From contig RQOL01000718.1 of NCBI GenBank assembly GCA_013076295.1, positions 2,232,001-2,296,000 on the forward strand: a stretch of 64,000 nt of DNA. Direction: 5' to 3'. The notes beneath the pieces were generated by a model. That model was not told the origin of the DNA. It did not search any database and saw nothing but the letters and a program-made list of their open reading frames with translations. This stretch comes from Sanderia malayensis (lineage: Eukaryota; Cnidaria; Scyphozoa; Semaeostomeae; Pelagiidae). This document shows, piece after piece, positions 11,672 to 23,600 of this stretch. A program made the position numbers and the translations under genes. The first letter of the stretch is position 1. Each line of letters begins with the position of its first letter.

Positions 11672-14600
11672 TTAAAATGGCTGACTTATAATCTGATCAT
11701 GGATCATAAGAAACAAAGGCACATACAAAACAAAATCCAAAAAATCAATGAATCCTTGACCATGATGATCTAGTTTTTTAATCACCTGAAAAGAAATATA
11801 ATGCAATCTATAATTATAAAATAAAATTGAAAAGCTTTATGCCATTGCATCAGACAACGATAGCGTTAGACTGCAAGTAGTATTAAACAAATTCAAATTC
11901 AAATTCAAATTCAAATTCAAATTCAAATTCAAATTCAAATTCAAATTCAAATTCAAATTCAAATTCATGTAATTCAGCAACAATCAATTAGTTATATAAT
12001 TTAGGTAGATATAAAATGCATTAAAAACAAAAATAGGTTACAACATCATTTATAGATATAGTTGCCTAGGACACTGGGAGAACCGAAACGGTTTTCGAGC
12101 CCAGCGCCCTAAATGCAATGTAGTATTATTTGTGCGTTATTCGTATGATTATAAACTTGCTCTGCCTCTGCCTGCCATGGCATAGAGGAACACTATATTT
12201 GCTGACATTTCACTAAATTCTTACACGTGCAAAAGTAAAAAAAAAGAACACAATTTAAAACATTGAGCTTATTATTTAATCAAGCTAATTGCTCGAACAA
12301 ACTTGTTTCATTTATGATTAATGATCCACCTCCAATTATAATTGATAAAACATGAACAACAGCAAAGGATAAACTATTATAAATCATTGATTAGTGATTG
12401 GTAATCGAGCATATAATCATGATTACTTACAGATTTTTGATGATCATCTTTGATACCACCAGCTTGAAGCTCAACTGATAAATCATCAACAGAAACCAGT
12501 TTGCTGCCATTAGATGGGCACACCTGGGATAAGAGTCTGTACAACTCCTGAAAGAGACAGCAATACAGATGAAAATATCGACGTCGGATAGTTATCGGGC
12601 TTTCTTAGGCCGAAGGAAAGAAAACGATCTATAAAAAGAGACAAATGAGGATAAATATGCCACTTTTCATATTGAGACATAATTCAATCACCATAAGATT
12701 TACCTTGCATTTATCTAGCTTTCTTTCCAAATTAGTAAGATCGACATCTTTTAGTAGGTTTTTTATTGATTTACTACAAGCCAAAGATATGATATTGTTT
12801 AATATCTCATAGGTAAAGCCGTCTGTAAGTAGATGTAAGAAGTGCGGTTCTTGAGCATGTAGCATGGGTAAAGTAAAGTAGCTGAATTAACTTACTCTAA
12901 TGATTGAACTCTCTCTGCGAGTGCAGCTACAATAGCGAAGGCTTTGAAATCCAGGCATTCATCTTTTGGCAATTGTAAAATCTACAAAAAAATACAAAAT
13001 ATTTTGCCAATACAAGCTGTCGCAAAAAATGACAGTCTATTGCCCTGTAGACCATTTAGTAAGAGGAGGAAGGGAGTTAAGTCAGCTTACACGTGTGACA
13101 AACTTGAAGTCTTCGTCATTAAAATTTCGATTGATAATTCGGAGAGCAGCTGGTAAATTTAAAATGTCCATTTGAAGATTCTAAAAACAAATAGAGATTC
13201 ATCAAAACAAACCAGTTCAAAGAAAGAATGAAGAAATATACATGCAAACGAAGTTGTTTGACTCTCAACGAATAGAAAGCTTTCATTTGCAGACTACAAT
13301 GTCAAATTAAAAGTAGTTACTACATGGTGTACCTTCATTTTTGCAAATCGTCTTTCCAAGAAGTCTGTAGTTTGCACAAGTTTCTGGATCTTATCGTCAT
13401 CCATCCCAGCTTCCTTCAACTTATCTTGGATGTCTTTCTTTTTCTCTATTGAATGAAACAAGATTCAAAAGAAACTCAGCCAAATGTTCTACATAGTAAA
13501 GATACTAGAAGATAAAGCGTAAAGAAAAAAAGTAAGGAAGAAGACATGTCGAGCAAGGAAGGGAATCGATCTTGATAAAAGAGCAAGTATCTACAACTAA
13601 ACGAACCGATCATTTTCTTGATTTTTCCAAGATATTGTTTCACTCTGTTTTCCAGTGAAGTGATCTGTGAAGAAAATCCTTGAATCTTCGCTTCTATTAG
13701 TGTCTACAATAGCAAACGGGATAAGTTTTTACGCCTGAGAATAAAATACAATTCTAAACTCAATGGTTCAAATAGGTAAACCAGGGGGTTTAAGGTATGA
13801 GAGATCTTTCCTACCGTGTCTGCATCGTCTAATATGTTATTCGAAAGACGTTCCAAGGCTAGATGTTGCTTGTCTGAAAAGAGAAGGCATTCATGAGATG
13901 GTGCAAAGAAGAAAAGAAAAGTGAAACAGAACACTTCAAAGAAGAAAGATGAGGAGAAGAAGAAGGAGGAAGAAGAAAGATGAGGAGAAGAAGAAGGAGG
14001 AAGAAGAAAGATGAGGAGAAGAAGAAGGAGGAAGAAGAAAAATGAGGAGAAGAAGAAGGAGGAAGAAGAAAGATGAGGAGAAGAAGAAGGAGGAAGAAGA
14101 AAGATGAGGAGAAGAAGAAGGAGGAAGAAGAAAGATGAGGAGAAGAAGAAGGAGGAAGAAGAAAGATGAGGAGAAGAAGAAGGAGGAAGAAGAAAAATGA
14201 AGGGAAGGACGAGAAGGAGAAAAAGGCGGAGAAAACAAAAACATACGTATGAGATCATGTTTCTTTCTATCAGTTTCTGAAATGCGTTGTTGATAGACAT
14301 CCATTCCAAAGACTAACTTTTCATAATCATTTAACAGTGTTTTCTGCAAAAATATTCATCTTGATATATTGGCAATTTATATATATGATAAATGTCATAC
14401 TAATAAAAAATAGCTGAGTGGGATGAATATTGAAAAGTGTACAAATAAACAGATGTGATTGTTAACCTGTTGGTCTGTTTCACCAACGATTTCTTCATTG
14501 ATGTTGTTCAGGTTTCCTTGCGCCTGTTCACCAGTCTAGGGATTAACACAATTATTACAAGCAGATCAGCAAAAATTCATATTTGAAACTCGTGTTAAAG

Positions 14601-17600
14601 TTCGATGATGGTGTCGAGCAGAAGATAATTATGGCAAATAAACTAAATCCACTTACCTGTACTTCCAAACCTGCATACGTGTTAAAAATGTTCTCGTATT
14701 TCGACAAACGTTCCAAGCTACAAAATCCAATTTGATTAATTAATCAGTAGCGATAGCAATAGTACTATAAATTTTAGATAAATTAAATCAGGGTAGTTAA
14801 ATAATGTGGCAAATTTCAAAGAATACCTAATGATGCAATATCTAGCAGCATAATCCAGCATTGTGTGATCTGAAACAAATTAAATACATAAGTGTTAATG
14901 AGACTGTGTTCATGGCACAACACATGTGAAGGTATACACAAAGCTTAGAAATAGACAAAATGCTTGCTCTTGCAACATTGTCATACCTTCTTCGTCTCGT
15001 AAAAAAATCTCTTGATCTGTCCTACTGCCTCTTCGCAAGGTGTAAGTCGACAATGGTCTAAAATAAAGCAACATTACGTTATCTGTCAGAAAAAGCAACT
15101 ATAAGATTTGAAATTTTTATTTGTGGTTTGAATCGAATAAAGCCACAGGCCCTGCTTTGTTGGCTAAATTGAAACCATTAGCTTTATCATCACAATACGA
15201 GTTTCCAAATCTGTGAAAATATTGGTAAGATAATGCCCGAATCAGGGCATGAAAACAATAGTTAGTTTCCCTGACGTAATCCTAGCAGTCAGTCATTCGC
15301 AAAAATAGACAGGGGATTAAGTCTAAAGATAGTTCTGTGGATTAGAAAAGATAAACTTGAAACCAAGAAATGCAAAATAAATGCTTACTCCATTCGGTAA
15401 TCTAATGTCCTTCTTCGTTTTGCTTTCCTAAGGCCGGGTTTTCCGAGAGTTTGAAGTGTTGACCCCTCTTGTTCAAAGCTATCAAAGAATTCATCAGAGA
15501 ATTCACTATTTTCTTCATCCGTCGCGTGTAGCATCTGAGTGTCCCAAAGATCATACGTTGAGCCCTTTCTTTCGTTTTTCTGAAAACACAACGAATAAAT
15601 AAACACGCGGACAAAAAAATAGATAAACAAAGGAACAAACAACAAAATAAAGAAACAAAGAGACAGATAAATACTGCAACCGATTAAAACACATAAATTA
15701 GCATCATAATGAACTAATTAGCAGAATGAATTCCGTGTCTTACCAGACCACTATCAAATCCAGATGTATGGCTTGTGCTGCCTACAATTGCACTTGGAGT
15801 TTTTTCATCATGTGAAGTTAATGATACACCAACACCAGAATCCAACTGAACAACTGAGGTCTGAAAAGAGGGGCAATTCTTCATTATACATGTTGTACAC
15901 TGCATAAATCAAATCACGACACTAAACGTGAGAGAGAAACAAAGACACAGACACCGAAAAACTCGCATTTAAGAAGCGTTGTATTAGGAACCTCAAGAGT
16001 GGTATTTCTATTTAAAACAACAGCTCCAATATGAATATTCATACTGGATAACCATTTCAACCATCATAGCTGTTATTAACGTGGGTATAGTAAGTATAAA
16101 CCCTTACCCCCAGAAATTCTGGGTACTCAGTTATGTATATCCTCGGAAGGATGGACAACTGAATTACCTGACATGCAAGATTTGTAGGTTCTTATGAGCG
16201 GGTCTCCACTGTAAGATTGAGGTAATTAGTAGCTTTGACTTACTTTTTTACTTTTTCTTTGTTTTTTACTTCTATGCTTATTAGCTGATTTTTCAAATTG
16301 CCCAGACTTCACTTCAGTAGCAGAAGGTTTGACATGAGGAATAGGAGCGTTAAATTTCTCTTTCTGCTCAGACTTTCTGAAGGTTGGATTCATTTTCTCA
16401 CCAGCCAAAGAAAACGACATAACATCTGCGACAAAGAATTTCGTGAATCATAGGTTCGAGTATAAACATTATCAGGAGTTCGAGTATGTAAGCAACACAA
16501 GCTCGAGTAAAAATGTCACGACTCCAAATTAAAGAATTTTCATGGCATGTCTGTTTACCTACCATTGCCCGCATCAGCATCAGAAAAGTTCAAAGACAGT
16601 GAGCTGGAAAATCTCAAAGAGAGGTCGCCTGATGATGCTAGCGATGCGGTTTCGTTGGAATGGTTAGAGTCCTGTTTAAACAATCCTTGAGAGAAGAAAA
16701 AAAACCAAGTTTAAAACAGGCATGATGCATGATTGTTCGAGCAGAAAAGCTGTGGCACATAGAGTACAGCTGTAGGATAGACAATACAACTATCATCTAC
16801 GCAGTAAAAACCCCATTGCTTAACAATAGGTGATTCGTTCCTCTATTGTTTTCTGCAGAGCTATCAATCCACTGGGTCTTAATCCAACGGCTCTTTTATG
16901 CGTGCTTCTACAGTACCGAGAACCGTTTTGCAAGACATGATCAATGCTTAGGACCGTTAGCTATAGCAACACTCAACAAGATATATAATAGGTGAATTAA
17001 AATAAATAAGCAAATAGAAAAATACCAGTAGTTGAAGCCAAACTTCGCGTTGTTATGCTGTTGTTGATATCAGTAATCCTTTTGTTTTTTGCAAACCCAC
17101 CGAATTTCGAAGGAGACACTTTACTGCCTAAAAATGGCCTCCTCTCATAAATAGGCTCCTTTGGTTTGTCTTTGAGCAAAGTCGAATTATGAGCGACGTT
17201 AAACATCTTCATTGTCTTAGGTGGTTCGATTCTCATTCGTAGCTTCATAGCCAATTGTTTTTCCTCTTCGTTTAATTGGTCTATCTTATCATTAATCATT
17301 TGGTCTGATTCAAAGCTTGGTTCCTTGTGCTTGACGATATTTGTAAACTTCTTATTCAGAGATTGAAGTCTAATCTGAGAGTGTTTTTTCATTGGTGAAG
17401 TTTCTCTTGACTTACTAACAACGTCTTTCTGATGACCAGTACTTACTCTCGCACCAGGGGCACCATCAGTTGATTCATCCTTTTCATCATCATCGTTGAC
17501 ATGCCCGTAATCTTTAGTTGTGGCGTCTTCAGCGATTCGACCAGAAATTGGATCAGAATGTTGGCCTGAGCTTTGACCAGAGCTTTCACAAGAGCCTTGA

Positions 17601-20600
17601 CCTGAGCTTTGACCAGAGCTCGACTCTCGCCTGTTATTAGAACCCTAAAAGATAGCCTCAAAGGCTCAGTACTAATTTACGTTAATTCCAAAATACTCAT
17701 AATTAAAGATAATACCGTGCACAAGACGATGTGACTCCCACCTTGATTGGGGTACGAAACGAAACCTTGGTTACGCCAGAAGCCGCGACTGAACCGGCCA
17801 AAGCAGTTTTGTGTTCTGGTTTTGATAATTGGCCTAGAACGAGATTCATCATGAAAACCTCATTTTCACCCCATAAAACTCACCATTAATCATCCCACCT
17901 TTAACAATTCAAAAACTAGTGGCGTAGCTACGATTTGGCGGTGAAGGGGCGAAACCCGGACAAATTCCGACAATATTCCGACGAAATTTAAAGATGTTGA
18001 CAAATGTTTTGACAAACACTTTTGAAGTTTGGTCGTTGCCCCGTTTATATGTCGTATAACTTTTCTTTAGGGCAAGAATATGCAACCATTTTCCTTTTTA
18101 GCGATAGCAAATGGACTTTCCGGAGTCCCTACAAATTCAGATTGAATGCTTCGGTCGGTAGTGTCACAGACCCCAATAACCGAGAGGAATAGACAAGATA
18201 AAGTTCAACCAAATTCTCAGTCTGCTACTCGAATGTATCTCCCTCTACTGACACAATTTCACTTATTTATATAAAAGGGAAAACTAAAAATAAACATTGC
18301 GTGGAAGGAATTACATAAACTATAAAAATAACATAGGTACGTGTGCAAACAATTTCGTAAACGTAGCAGGTTAAGTTTCCATATAAAAACATTGCGGATG
18401 ATACTAAATATAGAGATTACGTAACGGGCTCGATGCTCATGAGTAAATCGTGACACATCTCCCCCCTAAGATAATTACTATTTTACCAAATATTAATTAA
18501 TCAAAAGAAATAACGATTTACGAAGCAACAAGTTAAGAACAATTCGAACAGTTATTTCTTCGTATTGAACTCTTGAGACAGTTCATCAGGAACGAACTCG
18601 GAGTCTATCCATTGTGTATGTCCGTCATTAAACTCTACAAAGTATTTTGTAACGAGCCTCTGTCCAGGAATTCTAGTACGCATTTTGTCCATTACTTTTG
18701 CAATATCACTTGGGCTTCCATCGATTTCATTAGCTTTCTTGATCTGTTCCAAATTAACTCTTTTCGTTTTCTCGCGCTTTGTTCCGCCAATATTGATCTC
18801 GACATTGTTTTCTCCTACGATCTTCACAACTTCGTAGGGTCCTTTCCATGGCTGGTGAAACTTCTTCGAAGTTCCTTTCTTTATAATGAAGTCACGAAGC
18901 CATACTTTTTCACCGACAGTAACTTTAACTCTTGGTAGGTTTTTATCGTGATGCTTTTTCTGACGTGCTTGTTCTTTCGAAACCAAGTTTTTAACAATTT
19001 CGTAAGCCAACTGGCGTTCATTCTGCATATTCTTCACTGGATCATCAGTATATAGCCTTGTAGGCGGTTTCATATCCAGTGGTGAGTTTAATTCTCTTCC
19101 AAACATGAGAAACGCTGGGGTATGTTGTGTCACTGAATGAGGCGTTGTTCTGTATGCGAATACTAACGCGTCTAGATACTGGTCCCATGTTGATGGCCTT
19201 TTCGAAGCATATATCTTAACTCCTTGAAATAGCGTGCCATTCAGATGTTCATTTAGGCCATTGGTCGAAGGTCGAAATGCACACGTATATATCTTCTTTA
19301 CCCCGGTTTGCTTTGTAAGTGCTTTTATCAGTTGGGCTGTAAAATGACTTCCTCTATCAGACAACAATTCTTCAGGGCAGCCATAGGTGTGAATGAAGTC
19401 TTGCAACTTTACAGCGACAGTTTCAGCTTCTATATTGTCCACTGAATACACGACAGGCCAACGACTGAAATGATCCACCATTACCAGAGCATACGTATTT
19501 CCTCTGTCAGAATTTGGCAAGGGACCGACAAAATCCATAGCCACAATTTGCAATGGCCTTGATGTTACAATAGATTTCAGAGGTGTTTTTTCCGGCCGGC
19601 TTTGGCGATTTGAACTTCGCACATTCTTCACAGTGCCGGATGTGTCTCTTGATGTCGCTCTTCATTTTCGGCCAAAAGTATTTCTGTTGTACTTTTCGAT
19701 ATGTTCTGAAGAAACCTGGATGTCCGGATAACTGATGGTCGTGCATCCGCATTAATATCTGTCCGATCTGCAGCTTTGGCACCACAAGCTGTCTTCTTGC
19801 ATGGCCAGTCTTGGTCTTGCACTTTCGGTACAGCATTCCGTCATCTCCAACGACAAAGCTTTCTTCTCTTTCACCATCTTGTTTGCTAGATCTTTGTCAG
19901 ATGGCAGCTCTCCTTCTGACAAAAAGACAATCCATTTTCCGGCGTATTCGTCCTGTTTCTGTAGCTGGATGACGTCACCAGTTGCTACCGCCAAAAGATC
20001 GTCTTGAACTGGACATCTGGAAAGAGCGTCAGCGTTTCCATGGAGCTTTCCAGGCCGATGGATGACGTCAAAATCATATCCTTGGATTTCACTGATCCAT
20101 CTCGCAAAGAGGTTGTTTGGGGCGTCCATAGTCTTCAGCCATTTCAGCGGGCGATGGTCGGTAACAATGGTGAAATGTCTGCCATACAAATAAGGATAAA
20201 AGTATTTCAACGCCCAGACAATACCAAGGGCTTCTTTTTGCAATACAGCATACTTGGCTTCAGATGGCTTCAGTATTCGGCTTGCGTAAGCAATTACTGC
20301 TTCACCATCATCTGTTTCTTGAGCGAGAACTGCTCCAAGGCCGTAGTCGCAAGCATCAGTGTAGAGCTTGAACTGTAGCGAGAAGTCTGGGCATTGTAGA
20401 ACAGGTGCAGAAATCAGACAGTCTTTTAGCTCTTGAAACACATCGTCAGCGTCTTTCGTCCACTGAAAGAGACGTTTCTTCTTTGTTAAATCTACCAGCG
20501 GTTTGGATCGGCTTGCATAATCGGCGATGAATCTTCTGTAATAACCGTCAATCCAAGGAAACTTCTTACATCTGTCTTGTTCTGAGGAATCGGAAAATTC

Positions 20601-23600
20601 TTGACAGAGCTGACTTTGGCTGGGTCCACAGTCACTCCTTCTTCAGAGACAATGTGTCCAAGAAACTTCACCGATCGCCTAAGCCATTGACATTCGCTGG
20701 TTTCAGAGTGAGTCCGGCTTTTTCAATTCTGTCCAAAACTACGTCCAATCGCTTTAGATGTTCTTCCACAGTTGGAGCAAAAACGATGACGTCATCGAGG
20801 TATACGAGACAATGCGTCCAATGGAGGCCGGATAGAACCAAATCCATAAGTCTCTGGAAAGTCGCAGGAGCATTGGCTAATCCAAAAGGCATCACATTAA
20901 ACGAGTAATGGCCATTGTGTGTCGCGAATGCCGTCTTCTCTCGGTCTTCTTGCTTCATGGGGATTTGCCAGAATCCAGACTGCAAGTCAATGGTCGTAAA
21001 GACTTTTGCGTTTCCGAGAGCGTCCAGAGTCTCATCAATTCTGGGTAGAGGGTATGCGTCTTTCTTGGTCACAGCATTTAGTCGTCGGTAGTCCACGCAG
21101 AAACGATACTCCCCGTTCGGTTTTTCGATCAGTACGACTGGACTGCTCCACGGACTTGCGGATGGCTGGATGACTTCAGAAAGCAGCATCTTCTGAACTT
21201 CTTGAGCAATGATCTTCCTCTTCGTTTCCGGAACACGGTATGGCCTTTGGCGGACAGGTTGAGCTCCCTGCACATCGATAGGATGCTGTACTAGGTGAGT
21301 TGTTCCCAACTTCTCCGACTTCGGCCAAACGTGATGTCGCTCGAGAACTCTGAGTAGCTCTGCTTGCTCGTCATCTGAAAGGTGTTCTAGCTTGAAATCT
21401 CCAATCGGCACTTCAGCGGTGTTCTGCTGTCCTTCAACCATCGTCTGAACTGAGTCGTCCACGATTGCGTCAAAGGGCTGTAGGTGCATCACTTTGGTAC
21501 CAGGCTGTAACGAAACCTTGCTGCGAGTTGTGTTTACCAGCTCGAGTAAAACAGAATTGTCATCATCCGCTTTTGTCACGACAGGGGCAACTAAAACACG
21601 CTCGTCAGTCTTGACCAACTGGCGTTCCCCAAACAAAACCAATCCACAATGATTACCAGACAAATCTGCTCTTACACGCAAGGGTGTCCCAACAGGTAGC
21701 TCAACTACAGAATTCAACGTAGCCACACATTCAGAAGGCAAAGGCTCAAAACCAACCTCTACCCCATGTGTTCTCAATACTTTTTCACGATAGTCAATGA
21801 CAAAATTTCCTCCTCTTAAAAATTTATCTCCCAATAACAAATCAAACTTAAAATCATCTACAATAACAACAAACAAGTCAAAATAAGCTCCTCCTATGCA
21901 AAGCGAAACGTTCCCTTCACCAATCACAGCCAAATTCTTCCCGCCAGCTCCAACAAGCGAAATTAAAGTATCACGAAATTTTCTACCCATGCAAACCTCA
22001 TTCCAAAAATTATAGTCAATTAAATTATACCTTGCCCCAGTGTCAACAAAAATGTCCACATCAACATTGTTCGTCTTACCCTAACCCAAATTCCTTCCTT
22101 CGCCAATCTTGAAATCAACGAGCAGTTTAGATCGATAATTTCTGAATCCGGAGAGACTTGTTGCTCTTCTTCAATCTCTCCGTTCGTCTGGCATCAAGAT
22201 CTGGGCGTGGTCTGTTCTGAAATCGGTTCTTCGGCTGCTGGGCATCTTCTATCCAATGCTGGGTTCACGTGCATGGGCTGTCTGTACTGAGCCAAGGGCA
22301 ATTTCTTCTTATGTGACCAGTCTGATTGCATCCATAACACACGATAGGGTTCTTCTTTCTGCTCCAGGGGGGTGATTCCAGGTGTTATCATTTCGTCTGG
22401 CTGTTGCTAGTTCCTGTACCGCGGTCGTTAAGCTCTGTATTGCTTTCCAGATTTCCTGATTACTGCGTTCTCTATCGCTATTAAACTTCTGGATCAGGCC
22501 AATCAAGTCTTCAGAAACTTCATTCACACCAGCAGACCGCTTGCCAACCGAGTTAAGGAAAACCTCCCTTCTTTCTGCGGACTGGACAGCTTCTTGAAAG
22601 GAATTGGGGCACTTTTCCCACACTGTTTCTTTTATCTCTTGCCGCAGTCCTTTGATGAAGCATTCGCTGGCGATTCCGGTCTTTTTGCGCTGCACTGTCC
22701 AAGCCATCATGCCCTTCATAACGAGTTTGTCTACTCGTTCAGAAAACTCTATGACAGACTCTTTGGATCCCTGTTTTATCTCGTGGAGTTTCTGTCTGGC
22801 CAAATATCGCTTCTCTTCGGTGTTGAATGTTTCATCGAGGGAATCCTTCAATTCTTCGAGGCTATTCCTGACGTTTTCTGGGAATCTCCAAATAAACGCC
22901 CCGCTCTTCCGGTCAGGTAGACAGGCATCATCGTCAGTTGTTGCTGTGAGTCCAGTTGTTTGCATTTGCTGCGACTTCCCAGCGAATCAACCACTCAGCA
23001 ATATCTTCTTCATCTTTCCCAGAGAATGTCTGAATGTCAACAATCGTTCTTTGTGGCCTAGCATTTTCTCGAATATTTTCCTGAACTGCAGGTATAGCTT
23101 CGTTTTCTTCGTATCGTCGTGCCATGTTGATTTGAGTTCGTCGAGTCTTGCTCTCGATCAGTATCCCGCTCCTTCACCAATTTAAATTGTCACAGACCCC
23201 AATAACCGAGAGGAATAGACAAATAAAGTTCAACCAATTCTCAGTCTGCTACTCGAATGTATCTCCCTCTACTGACACAATTCACTTATTTATATAAAAG
23301 GGAAAACTAAAAATAAACATTGGCGTGGAAGGAATTACATAAACTATAAAATAACATAGGTACGTGTGCAAACAATTTCGTAAACGTAGCAGGTTAAGTT
23401 TCCATATAAAAACATTGCGGATGATACTAAATATAGAGATTACGTAACGGGCTCGATGCTCATGAGTAAATCGTGACAGTAGCAATAATTTCACCATGGT
23501 ATTTTTCATCGTGGTTCCTTCTGTAGTCACTATCGAAACAAAGCATTCGATTTTTGTCGTTTAACTTTACTTTAACTGACCATTTTTCTTTGCAATTTAT

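Larger units (their letters stand above)
18162..23478 (-). mobile_element. Ty3/gypsy LTR retrotransposon, nested, recent
   Basis: This complete element is read on the minus strand: 5' LTR 23478-23188, gag, protease, reverse transcriptase, RNase H, integrase, 3' LTR 18455-18162. A 4-bp target duplication GTAG flanks it (18158-18161 and 23479-23482). The LTRs begin TGTCAC and end GTGACA. A primer-binding site lies at 23179-23162 and a purine-rich tract at 18470-18456. The domain order with integrase after RNase H places it in Ty3/gypsy; no envelope-like frame is seen. The frame is broken at several points, but the LTRs show no substitution, so insertion was recent and the breaks may be sequence errors. 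Confidence 0.93.

Noticed and set aside
13704..14349. Two long minus-strand ORFs (201 and 137 codons) of Ser/Phe/Leu repeats
   Set aside because: They are translations of the 31-bp purine minisatellite, which stays open in several frames. Real exons of the host gene at 14343-14247 and 13873-13815 explain the flanks.
23162..23179. A tRNA gene fragment
   Set aside because: Only the 3'-terminal tRNA-like sequence is present, at the exact place of a retrotransposon primer-binding site.
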